DNA from: Desulfobacteraceae bacterium UBA2230
GTDB taxonomy: Bacteria; Desulfobacterota; Desulfobacteria; Desulfobacterales; Desulfosarcinaceae
DNA length: 12,683 nucleotides
Assembly (NCBI GenBank): GCA_002348005.1
Contig: DDYQ01000095.1
Coordinates: 16,689-29,371, forward strand
Direction of reading: 5' to 3'
The first letter of the stretch is position 1; the number at the start of each line of letters is the position of its first letter. A model generated the notes under the pieces. The model did no database searches, was not told the origin of the DNA, and saw only the letters and a list, made by a program, of their open reading frames with translations. Of the stretch, positions 1 through 6,499 are shown one piece after another. A program made the translations under genes and the position numbers.

Positions 1-1262
1 ATGTAGGGATTCAGAGCCGTGATGATACTGATGCTGTTTTCCACATAGGCCCGGCACACCGCGCGGTTGGCGGTAATTCCGTTGATACACCTGTGGGTCA
101 GGGTCTTGATGGCGTTGGTCAGTATTTTCAACGACTGCAGAATATTGAACGCGATGATCGGTTCCATGACATTGAGCTGCAACTGCCCCGCTTCGGCCCC
201 CATGGTGACGGTCAAATCGTTGCCGATGACCTGGTAGGCGACCTGGTTCACCACCTCGGGGATCACCGGGTTGACTTTCCCGGGCATGATCGAAGATCCG
301 GGGGCCACGGCCGGAAGATTGATCTCGTTGAGACCGGCGCGCGGCCCGCTGCTCAACAGCCGCAGATCGTTGCAGATTTTAGACAACTTGATCGCCACCC
401 GCTTCAGCACGCTCGAAAACAGGACAAAGGCCCCCATGTCGGAGGTCGCTTCCACCAGATCGGCTGATGGCACCAGCTCGACGCCTGAAATAAGGGACAG
501 CTCTTCGATCGCCAGGCTGGAGTACTCGGGCCGGGCGGTGATGCCGGTGCCGATCGCGGTCGCCCCCAGATTGATCTCGCGGAAAAGATTGACCGTATCT
601 TTGATCCGCTGGATGTCCTCTTTCAAAGTGATGCGGTAGGCTTCAAATTCCTGCCCCAAGGTCATGGGAACCGCGTCCTGCAACTGGGTGCGTCCGATTT
701 TCAGGACGCTGGCGAACTCGACCGCCTTCAGTTTCAGTGCGTAGGCCAGCTCCTTCAAAACCGCGGTCAGCGATTCATAGGACAGCAGGATCGAAAGCCG
801 CAGCGATGTCGGGTAGACATCATTGGTCGATTGGGCCATGTTGACGTGATTGTTGGGGTGCACGTGCTCGTAGCGGCCTTTTTCCAGCCCGAGATGCTCG
901 AGCGCCAGGTTGGCGATGACCTCGTTGGCATTCATGTTGGTGGAGGTGCCGGCGCCCCCCTGGATCATGTCGACCACAAACTGGTCGTGAAACTGCCCGG
1001 CGATTATTTTGTCGCAGGCGGCACAGATCGCATCGGCGACCGACTCCGTCAAATCGCCCAGCTTGCAATTGGCTTTGGCGCAGGCCTTCTTGGTCATCGC
1101 CAGGGAGATGATGACGTTGGGGAAGTGCGCCAGCGTGATGCCCGAAATGTTGTAGTTCTCGACCGCCCGTTTGGTTTGAATGCCATAGTAGGCCTCGGCC
1201 GGGACGCTGAGCTCTCCCAGCAGGTCGTGTTCGATCCGATCCTGTTTCGCTGAAGTCTTCAT
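1..1262 (-). CDS. aspA: aspartate ammonia-lyase (aspartase), C-terminus off the window
   Basis: Aspartase converts L-aspartate to fumarate and ammonia in the cytoplasm, as a homotetramer of the fumarase/aspartase superfamily. Reading leftward from an ATG at 1262, the frame stays open for 420 codons to the window edge. The family is about 470 residues, so some 50 C-terminal residues are missing. Visible landmarks are the N-terminal VPAEAYYGIQT, GGAGTSTNMNANEV, HVNMAQSTNDVYP and TQLQDAVPMT. That last motif is aspartase-like; class II fumarases usually have a His at the Gln after the first Thr. The superfamily signature GSSIMPGKVNP begins at residue 322 (about 267-299) and contains the catalytic serine. 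AGGAG stands about 6 nt before the start. The oxidoreductase gene ends 50 bp upstream, so the two are probably co-transcribed. In an anaerobe the fumarate could feed respiration or the reductive TCA branch. Fumarase is the main alternative and is much less likely. Confidence 0.93.
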   Translation of the reverse strand, partial: MKTSAKQDRIEHDLLGELSVPAEAYYGIQTKRAVENYNISGITLAHFPNVIISLAMTKKACAKANCKLGDLTESVADAICAACDKIIAGQFHDQFVVDMIQGGAGTSTNMNANEVIANLALEHLGLEKGRYEHVHPNNHVNMAQSTNDVYPTSLRLSILLSYESLTAVLKELAYALKLKAVEFASVLKIGRTQLQDAVPMTLGQEFEAYRITLKEDIQRIKDTVNLFREINLGATAIGTGITARPEYSSLAIEELSLISGVELVPSADLVEATSDMGAFVLFSSVLKRVAIKLSKICNDLRLLSSGPRAGLNEINLPAVAPGSSIMPGKVNPVIPEVVNQVAYQVIGNDLTVTMGAEAGQLQLNVMEPIIAFNILQSLKILTNAIKTLTHRCINGITANRAVCRAYVENSISIITALNPY

Positions 1263-1312
1263 GACCGCTCCTGTCCTGTCATCCATTCGATCGTTAACTG
1301 CAGCGCCCGCGT

Positions 1313-2386
1313 TCACCTGGCCGGGGGCCGGGCGCGCTCGTACTGCACGGGCCAGGCGATCGCTTCACGCAGCGCCCCGGCCGCGCGAAGCGGCCAGTAG
1401 GGGTCGCGCAGCATTTCACGCCCCAGGAACACGGCGTCGGCCTGTCCGGTGGCCACGATCTGCTCCGCCTGCTCGGGACTTGTGATCAGACCCACCGCGC
1501 CCGTGGCGATGCCGGCTTCCCGGCGGATCGTTTCTGCAAAGGGAACCTGAAATCCGGGTCCGGTCGGAATGCGGGCATGCCGCACCAGTCCTCCGCTGGA
1601 GCAATCGATGAGGTCGATGCCGACGGCTTTCAGCGCCCCGCAGAATTGAACCGACTGAGCCAGGTCCCAGCCCCCTTCGGTCCAGTCGGTGCACGATATA
1701 CGCACCAGCACGGGCAGGTGCTGCGGCCATATGCCGCGCACGGTACGGGCCACCTCGAGCGGCAGGCGCATCCGATTTTCCAGAGCGCCTCCGTATTGAT
1801 CCGTACGCTGGTTGGCCAGCGGGGATAGAAACTCGTGCAGCAGGTATCCATGGGCCATGTGCAGCTCGACCACCAGAAAGCCGGCCGCCATACTCCTGCG
1901 CGCGGCGGATGCGAACCGCTCGACGACATCTTCCACATCCCGGGAGGTCATCTGCCGGGGGGCCGGCCAGCCCGGGTCGAAGGCCAGAGAGCTGGGCGCC
2001 AGGGTCTGCCATCCGTCCGCGTCGGGCGAGAGAGGCGCGCCCCCACTCCACGGGACCGCGGTGGAGGCTTTGCGTCCGGCATGCGCCAGCTGGATGGCGG
2101 GGATGCAGTCCCGGCTTCGAATGAAGGCGTTGATGCGTTCGAACGCCGCGGCCTGCGCATCGGACCATATGCCGCTGTCCGCCGGTGAGATCCGCCCTTC
2201 CGGCGATACGGCGGTGGCTTCAACCATCACCATCGCGGCCCCGCCCACCGCACGGCTGCCAAGGTGCACCAGGTGCCAGTCCGTGGGCAGACCTTCGTCG
2301 CTCGAATATTGGCACATGGGCGAGACAAAAATGCGGTTCTTGAATTCCAGGTTGCGCAGGGTGAGCGTGGAGAACAGCGCGCCCAT
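1313..2386 (-). CDS. NADPH:flavin oxidoreductase, Old Yellow Enzyme family (YqjM/NamA type)
   Basis: An FMN-dependent TIM-barrel ene-reductase of 357 residues, the usual length for the YqjM class. It would use NAD(P)H to reduce activated C=C bonds or nitro compounds; the natural substrate is not known from sequence. SPMCQYSS at residues 22-29 supplies the class-typical Cys25 and Tyr27 near the flavin. HAGRKAS lies at 102-108. ELHMAHGYLLHEFLSP (174-189) carries the substrate-binding pair His176/His179, and DQYGG with ENR follows at 196-205. FLGREMLRDPYWP near 320-332 is the phosphate-binding end of the barrel. The ATG at 2386 is preceded by AAAGGAG at good spacing. The gene lies upstream of aspA with a 50-bp gap, probably in one transcript. 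No convincing sigma-70 promoter is visible in the AT-richer stretch at 2450-2500 upstream. A 2,4-dienoyl-CoA reductase is unlikely because the long C-terminal FAD/NAD domains are absent. Confidence 0.93.
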   Translation of the reverse strand: MGALFSTLTLRNLEFKNRIFVSPMCQYSSDEGLPTDWHLVHLGSRAVGGAAMVMVEATAVSPEGRISPADSGIWSDAQAAAFERINAFIRSRDCIPAIQLAHAGRKASTAVPWSGGAPLSPDADGWQTLAPSSLAFDPGWPAPRQMTSRDVEDVVERFASAARRSMAAGFLVVELHMAHGYLLHEFLSPLANQRTDQYGGALENRMRLPLEVARTVRGIWPQHLPVLVRISCTDWTEGGWDLAQSVQFCGALKAVGIDLIDCSSGGLVRHARIPTGPGFQVPFAETIRREAGIATGAVGLITSPEQAEQIVATGQADAVFLGREMLRDPYWPLRAAGALREAIAWPVQYERARPPAR

Positions 2387-2521
2387 GATTCTCCTTTGCG
2401 ATGGTTTGGGTTGGGGGCGTCCGACAAGGTCTAACCGCCCGGGAGCCGATCAATTCCGAATCCATTTATTCATTATCAGAAATATGACGCCAAGGCACTC
2501 ATCAGTTTTGTCGATGGGGTG

Positions 2522-2542
2522 AAAAAGGCGGGTGCGACGCCT
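2522..2542 (-). terminator. probable intrinsic terminator after the DUF3786 gene
   Basis: On the minus strand a 5-bp G+C-rich stem (AGGCG pairing with CGCCT, 7-nt loop) is followed directly by a T tract (+ strand A run at 2522-2526). It starts about 10 nt after the DUF3786 stop codon, where a factor-independent terminator would be expected. The stem is short, so this is moderate evidence. Confidence 0.5.
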
Positions 2543-2552
2543 CGGATGCAAT

Positions 2553-3092
2553 CTATTGCGGTCGATAGGCCCCCACCAGCCGCCCCGTCAGGTAGGTTCC
2601 CAGCATGAAGTGATCGCGGATGTCGAGCCCCGCCTGAGCGCAGCGGCGGAAGAGAAGGTGCGCCTGAGCCGGAAAGAGGTCGTCCGCTGCATTGTAGTTC
2701 AGAACGAGAGGCATTTCCGGCAGGGCCTGGAAACAATAGCGGCGGTCGAATCCCGGCTCGGATTGCAGAACGCCGGCCGCCCGACCCGCGGCGCGGTCCA
2801 GGGCCGACAGATTGCTGGCGAACGTCGCGGCGATGGTTTTGTGCGTGTTGGCGGCGAAATTGACGGCCAGGGGACCGGCGCCACGCAGTTCGCGGAACGA
2901 ACACCAATCATCCTCAAGCGATGCGCCGGTGACCGGCGGCTTGGCAAGATAGCGGCCGATGAGGTCGGCGACCGCCGTGGCGGGAACGCCGCCGCGGTCA
3001 TCCAGCAGCCGATCCGGCCACAGGGTGTAACACGTTTCGAAAAAAACGATCCGCCGGCCCCCGCATCGCGCCTCGGTCGGCACGGGCTTCAT
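2553..3092 (-). CDS. DUF3786 family protein
   Basis: A soluble protein of 179 residues with no signal peptide or membrane segment. It matches my memory of the DUF3786 family, found in strict anaerobes and of unknown function. Recognisable parts are WCSFRELRGAGP (63-74), an N-rich segment at 78-83, and the family-like C-terminal block LPEMPLVLNYNAADDLFPA (124-142) followed by LLFRRCAQ and a helix ending TGRLVGAY. Four Cys (10, 21, 64, 120) and one at 151 are spread out and do not form an obvious cluster motif. The ATG at 3092 overlaps the TGA of the upstream 64-residue gene (ATGA). No good Shine-Dalgarno site precedes it, so translation is probably coupled to that gene. A hairpin with a T tract follows the stop. 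Confidence 0.75.
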   Translation of the reverse strand: MKPVPTEARCGGRRIVFFETCYTLWPDRLLDDRGGVPATAVADLIGRYLAKPPVTGASLEDDWCSFRELRGAGPLAVNFAANTHKTIAATFASNLSALDRAAGRAAGVLQSEPGFDRRYCFQALPEMPLVLNYNAADDLFPAQAHLLFRRCAQAGLDIRDHFMLGTYLTGRLVGAYRPQ

Positions 3093-3283
3093 GGCGAACC
3101 TGCGGCAAGCGCGTCGATGCGCTCCTGCAGGCGGTCGCGCTCGTCTTCCAGGTCCAGCAGCGCCGCCATCAGGATCGGTTTAACCGAGTGGGCGGGCATG
3201 CGCTGCAGAACTTCGGCGAGTTCGGCTTCCACCTGGCGCAGGCGGGCATGCAGGGCGTCCATATTTAAATGTTCGAGATTCAT
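3089..3283 (-). CDS. small conserved-looking helical protein, coupled to DUF3786
   Basis: A 64-residue, highly charged, probably all-helical protein with no signal peptide. Residues 8-30 and 36-60 have heptad-like spacing of Leu, Val and Ile, broken by a MPAHSVKP turn at 29-36, which suggests a helical hairpin. The ATG at 3283 is chosen because translation of the further open frame (up to 3457) gives an unlikely Arg/Pro-rich extension without a ribosome binding site. A G-rich run (GGGGGAT) lies about 10 nt before this ATG. Its TGA overlaps the start of the DUF3786 gene by 4 nt, a classic sign of one operon and translational coupling, so the two products may act together. I do not know its function; the PAHSVKP-helix pattern resembles small proteins I associate with Desulfobacterota, from memory only. 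Confidence 0.7.
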   Translation of the reverse strand: MNLEHLNMDALHARLRQVEAELAEVLQRMPAHSVKPILMAALLDLEDERDRLQERIDALAAGSP

Positions 3284-3317
3284 GGTGCCATCATCCCCCT
3301 TTTTCGGGGAGCGGTCC

Positions 3318-3331
3318 TTGACCCAAGTCAA
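3318..3331. promoter_or_regulatory. inverted repeat in divergent intergenic region
   Basis: TTGAC-CCAA-GTCAA is a perfect 5-bp inverted repeat. It lies between the divergent 64-residue gene and the DUF4124 gene and could be an operator. It also contains -35-like TTGACC/TTGACT hexamers on both strands, but no matching -10 box is visible on either, so I do not call a promoter. Confidence 0.25.
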
Positions 3332-3457
3332 CTGGCGAAGATTTTTTGTCCGGGGCAGGTCAGCCGCGCCGATGCGAAATCGTTTAAGGCCCAACAGGCC
3401 GGCCGGAGTGACATTGATGTGGAAATGTGGTAAAGCATCCATCAGCGAGGAAAGCAA

Positions 3458-3961
3458 ATGGCGATCAAAGGCGCTGCCCTTCTTTGGATTGGAAGTTGTC
3501 TGGCCGGGCTGCTGATTTCAGCGGTTCCGCTGCCGGCGGACACCATATTCAGCTGGATCGACGATCAGGGGGTACGGCACTTCAGCGACACGCCCCCTCC
3601 CGCCCACATCACCCAAAGCTCCAGAATGGAATCCCAGTCTCCTGCGCAAACCGAACCGCGGCGGGACACCTACGACCAGATGGTTGAAAGCTCCCGCCAC
3701 CAGGCCGATGCCCTGAAACACGAACGCGAGCTGGAGGCCGCGAAGCGCGCAGCGCGGGAGGAACTTGAACGGCGGCGCCAGCTGGAAGCCGAACGAAATT
3801 CGGAACGACGGCAGCTGGAAGATCAAATCCGGCAGCTGCGGCAGCGGTCACTCGGTCCGACATTTACCGAGGGCATGCGCGCGGCGCAGATAAGCGCCGT
3901 GGAAGCGCGGATGCGGAAATTGAACGGCGGATCCGAAGGCGCCGCACCCGCTGCCGAATAA
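3458..3961 (+). CDS. exported DUF4124-domain protein with coiled coil
   Basis: A 167-residue protein. Residues 1-27 form a signal peptide (Lys4, hydrophobic core GAALLWIGSCLAGLLISAV, then an ADT cleavage region). A Cys at 14 sits inside the core, so a lipoprotein is not indicated. IFSWIDDQGVRHFSDTPPP (30-48) is the typical DUF4124 core, a small periplasmic beta element. Residues about 68-132 form a long charged segment rich in E, R, K and Q, predicted as coiled coil; the C-terminus is Ala-rich. The start is well supported by GAGGAAAG at 3447-3454. Function is unknown; family members sit in the periplasm or near the envelope. The gene for the exported DsbA-like protein follows about 150 bp downstream on the same strand, so both may serve envelope protein quality, but that is inference. 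Confidence 0.85.
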   Translation: MAIKGAALLWIGSCLAGLLISAVPLPADTIFSWIDDQGVRHFSDTPPPAHITQSSRMESQSPAQTEPRRDTYDQMVESSRHQADALKHERELEAAKRAAREELERRRQLEAERNSERRQLEDQIRQLRQRSLGPTFTEGMRAAQISAVEARMRKLNGGSEGAAPAAE

Positions 3962-4029
3962 GCCGCCGCGGGAGACATTGCATTTTCTGAAGGTTCTTTA
4001 CGCAAGATTGTTCCGGGCCGATCCCCCAT

Positions 4030-4099
4030 CCTGCGCAGGGGCCAGGCCCTTCTGGTGCAAAAATGATATTCAATTTGCGCCGCATTCGTCCCTGCGCAG
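4030..4099 (+). repeat. two copies of a 9-bp palindrome-containing repeat upstream of the DsbA-like gene
   Basis: CCTGCGCAG occurs at 4030-4038 and again at 4091-4099. Each copy contains the palindrome CTGCGCAG, and the second ends just before the ribosome binding site of the next gene. The copies could pair with each other to form a long-range hairpin or act as twin operator sites. Chance occurrence in GC-rich DNA is possible. Confidence 0.25.
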
Positions 4100-4115
4100 C
4101 AAAGGAGATATGCGC

Positions 4116-4991
4116 GTGAAAAGGAGCAGAGTGTCGGGTGGTTTCGCTGTCGTCGTTTTACTGTTTGCGTTTACCGCGGCGGGAGCTTCCGAGGTCCTGG
4201 AATGGAGTGTGAACGAGACGCTGAGCTTCGATGCGGCGCCGATCGACATCGCCGCCGCGCCGGACGGCAGGCGGCTTTTCGTGCTGACCGATCAGGGAAA
4301 GATATTCGTCTATTCGTCCGGCGCCCAAGCCGACACCGTAATCGACGTCGGACCGCATGTGAACCGCATCCAGGCGGGTCCGCGTGCGGATACGCTGATC
4401 CTGGGCAGCAGCAAGTCCCGGACGGTTCAACTTATCACCGTTGATTTTGTCCAGGAAATCGACACCAGCGCCTCGCCGTTCAAGGGACCCGAAACGGCTC
4501 CGGTGGTGATTGCCGTTTTCGACGATTTTCAGTGCCCCTACTGTGCCAGACTCGTACCCGTCCTCGATCAGATGCGCGCCAAATATCCGCAGGACGTCAA
4601 AGTCGTCTTCAAACACTTTCCCCTCCAGAACCATCCCTTCGCCGTTAAGGCGGCCATTGCGTCCATAGCGGCAGAAGATCAGGGAAAATTCTGGGAACTT
4701 CACGACCTGCTGTTCGAACACCACAATCGACTGGACGATGAAAAAATCGAGGAACTCGCCAGGGCCGCCGGTCTGGACCCGACCGCCTATGAAAAGAAGA
4801 AACAAGACCCTGCGGTCATGCAGAAACTCAATCGCGATTTCGTGGAGGGCAAGCGCATTGGGGTCTCCGGAACGCCCACGGTCTTCATAAACGGCGTCCG
4901 TTTGCAGGATCGCAGCCCGGAAGGCTTTCAGAAAGCCATCGACAAGCAGTTGCAGAAACACAAACAGACTGCGGGAAAACCTTCTCCCTGA
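4116..4991 (+). CDS. exported DsbA-family thiol-disulfide protein with propeller-like N-terminal domain
   Basis: A 291-residue periplasmic protein. Residues 1-24 are a signal peptide (KRSR, then a V/L/F core ending AAGAS). Residues 28-115 carry two repeats resembling single blades of a YVTN/WD40-type propeller: IDIAAAPDGRRLFVLTDQGK, then IQAGPRADTLILG. Residues 128-280 form a DsbA/Thioredoxin_4 domain with the active site CPYC (140-143) after VIAVFDDFQ, a helical insertion (190-225), and the cis-Pro loop GVSGTPTVFING (Pro254). The expected role is oxidation or isomerisation of disulfides in exported proteins. AAAGGAG at 4101-4107 lies 8 nt before GTG 4116 but only 2 nt before the in-frame ATG at 4110, so GTG is favoured and ATG remains possible. 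An in-frame TTG at 3978 would bury the signal peptide. Two half-blades cannot close a propeller alone, so this region may dimerise or pack against the thioredoxin fold. Confidence 0.88.
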   Translation: MKRSRVSGGFAVVVLLFAFTAAGASEVLEWSVNETLSFDAAPIDIAAAPDGRRLFVLTDQGKIFVYSSGAQADTVIDVGPHVNRIQAGPRADTLILGSSKSRTVQLITVDFVQEIDTSASPFKGPETAPVVIAVFDDFQCPYCARLVPVLDQMRAKYPQDVKVVFKHFPLQNHPFAVKAAIASIAAEDQGKFWELHDLLFEHHNRLDDEKIEELARAAGLDPTAYEKKKQDPAVMQKLNRDFVEGKRIGVSGTPTVFINGVRLQDRSPEGFQKAIDKQLQKHKQTAGKPSP

Positions 4992-5055
4992 CTACTTTTG
5001 CTTGAAGGCCGTGTTTTCCGGACACCAATTCGGCTTGCGTTTCGATGGCCGCCGT

Positions 5056-5080
5056 CGGCCGACGAACCACCGGTCGGCCG
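5056..5080. terminator. inverted repeat between convergent genes, possible bidirectional terminator
   Basis: CGGCCGAC at 5056-5063 is repeated in inverse at 5073-5080 (8-bp stem, 9-nt loop). It lies between the stops of the DsbA-like gene and the convergent methyltransferase gene. No T tract follows on either strand, so termination is inferred from position and stem only. Confidence 0.35.
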
Positions 5081-5089
5081 GTCAGCCTC

Positions 5090-6316
5090 CTATATTCTGC
5101 GACCCCATACGGCATAGACCGGATCGGCGTACCTCAATTGCCCGAAGTACTTGTCTTGGGGCGGCCGGTCCAATCCCCTGACCGAAAAGGTTCGAAGATC
5201 CGCGAATGCTTTGGACTCACGGAAGTATTCCAGCACCAGGCCCATGCGCTCGAACTCGTGCAGCTGGGGCCACAAGGCGATCGCTTTGGGTGGAAACCAG
5301 CGATTGCTGAAGGTGACGATGAAGTGGCCGCCGGGCCGAAGCACCCGGGCCACCTGGGCGAACACCGCAAGGGGCGCGGTAAGATACTCCACCGAACCGG
5401 TGCACAGCACCACATCGAAGGCCTTTCGGGGCAGCGGCAGCACCGGGTCCGCATTCAGATCGTGCACCCGATAACCGGCAAGCGCCTGGTTCTGCTCCAG
5501 TTCGAAGGCATTGAGACCGAGGCCGGTCACCCGGGGCATTGAACGGCCTACGGGCAGATGGGAGTCCCAGCTGGCCATCATATCCAGCACCTGCATCTCC
5601 GGTCGGACGAACCGGCCGTATAGATCACGGATCACGTTCAGGGCCGTGTCGTCCATGTGCTGCACCATGCGCGGCTTACCGTAGAATACCGCGTCGGCGG
5701 TTTCATCCTCCCGGTCGAAGGCGCATGGGCCGAAAAAGTCCGTCGCTCCTTCGCGCAGGGGCGTCTGCATGCCCACCCCCTGAGTAATGATCTCGATCCA
5801 GTCCCGCACGGTTCCGCCGCGCTCGTCCGACTTGGGCGAGACCGCGCCCACGGCGACACTCAGCGTGAGGGGATGCTCCGCAAGGGGGTGGCCCAGATCC
5901 GCCGACAGGTGCGTGCGGTCGACCGAAAGGCAGCGGAACGGCACCCGATTGACGCGGAATACGCCGGCCACATCCTTGAGCAACCCTTTCGGGTAGAATC
6001 GCCCCGCCTTGGGGAGGAGATCGGGCGGCGCGCCGATGCGTTGCGGATCGAACTGATCACGGGCAATTCTGCGCACATCTCTGCCGCGGTGGCCTTGAAT
6101 CAATTCACCGGGCAGGCCTTCGATCTGCGCGCGCTCCCCGGCTTTTTTGCCCCGCAGCTGTTCCGCCAGCCGGGGTGGCAGCGCATCCCGCCAGAAGTTG
6201 ACCTGGCGGATGGCATACGCGTCGGTATGGCGGATCCCGCCGTTGGTCCACCTGAGTTCAAAAAAAAGATCCGCCAGGGAGTCGCTTTCGATCGCATTCA
6301 TGATGTTTCCTTCCAT
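5090..6316 (-). CDS. SlyD/FKBP-like domain fused to class I SAM-dependent methyltransferase
   Basis: A cytoplasmic protein of 408 residues. Residues about 12-160 resemble a SlyD-type FKBP fold. DLFFELRWTNGG looks like the first strands, LAEQLRGKKAGERAQI like the turn before the flap, and GRFYPKG...VFRVNRVPFRCL...DLGHPLAEHPLTLSVAVGAV closely follows the SlyD ending DFNHPLAG..L.F.V.V. Residues about 215-400 form a Rossmann methyltransferase: VLDMMASWDSHLP (243-255) at motif I, VHDLNAD at the acidic strand, FDVVLCTGSVEYL (300-312) as motif IV, and VLRPGGHFIVTFSNRW (325-340) as the post-IV block. Motif I lacks the usual GxGxG. I recall a family with (M)SSWxSHLP at this position, so it is probably still an enzyme. 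The substrate is unknown. ATG 6316 has AGGAG 7 nt upstream; a second in-frame ATG at 6301 also has an AGGA-like site. The 183-bp gap to the GNAT gene leaves co-transcription open. Confidence 0.8.
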   Translation of the reverse strand: MEGNIMNAIESDSLADLFFELRWTNGGIRHTDAYAIRQVNFWRDALPPRLAEQLRGKKAGERAQIEGLPGELIQGHRGRDVRRIARDQFDPQRIGAPPDLLPKAGRFYPKGLLKDVAGVFRVNRVPFRCLSVDRTHLSADLGHPLAEHPLTLSVAVGAVSPKSDERGGTVRDWIEIITQGVGMQTPLREGATDFFGPCAFDREDETADAVFYGKPRMVQHMDDTALNVIRDLYGRFVRPEMQVLDMMASWDSHLPVGRSMPRVTGLGLNAFELEQNQALAGYRVHDLNADPVLPLPRKAFDVVLCTGSVEYLTAPLAVFAQVARVLRPGGHFIVTFSNRWFPPKAIALWPQLHEFERMGLVLEYFRESKAFADLRTFSVRGLDRPPQDKYFGQLRYADPVYAVWGRRI

Positions 6317-6393
6317 TGCATGTCTCCTGGGCGCAAACATTGGGCCGCTTGGACGGCATGCAATCACAGGGGATCGACAGGATACGGGTAGGC

Positions 6394-6418
6394 CAAAACC
6401 CCCACCGCAGCCGCGGCG
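6394..6418 (-). terminator. weak candidate terminator between GNAT and methyltransferase genes
   Basis: On the minus strand CGCCGC and GCGGTG can form a 6-bp stem (one G-T pair) with a 4-nt loop, followed by GGGG and four Ts. It lies about 85 nt after the GNAT stop. The G run between stem and T tract makes it a poor intrinsic terminator, so read-through into the methyltransferase gene is plausible. Confidence 0.25.
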
Positions 6419-6499
6419 TCACGGGGCGACACTGCCGGCGGGCGCCGAAGAAGGCGAGTCGGTTTTGAGGCTCTTCACGACGGACTTGAACCGGTCGGG

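Noticed and set aside
1812..2522. Plus-strand open frame (236 codons) opposite the oxidoreductase gene
   Set aside because: The minus strand holds clear OYE-family motifs, so the opposite frame is a codon-bias artefact.
3284..3457. 58-codon N-terminal extension of the 64-residue protein
   Set aside because: It has no ribosome binding site and unlikely composition, and it occupies the divergent promoter region right up to the DUF4124 start.
4158..4961. Long minus-strand open frame (267 codons) opposite the DsbA-like gene
   Set aside because: It is an antisense shadow in GC-rich DNA; the plus strand carries a signal peptide, CPYC and cis-Pro motifs in the right order.
5657..6391. Plus-strand open frame (244 codons) opposite the methyltransferase N-terminal half
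   Set aside because: The product has no recognisable domain, and the minus strand encodes the SlyD-like domain here with a strong ribosome binding site.
6482..6497. tRNA T-loop-like string (GGTTCAAGTCC on the minus strand) just after the GNAT stop
   Set aside because: The flanks do not form a 5-bp T stem, no acceptor or anticodon arm is present, and the upstream side is GNAT coding sequence.
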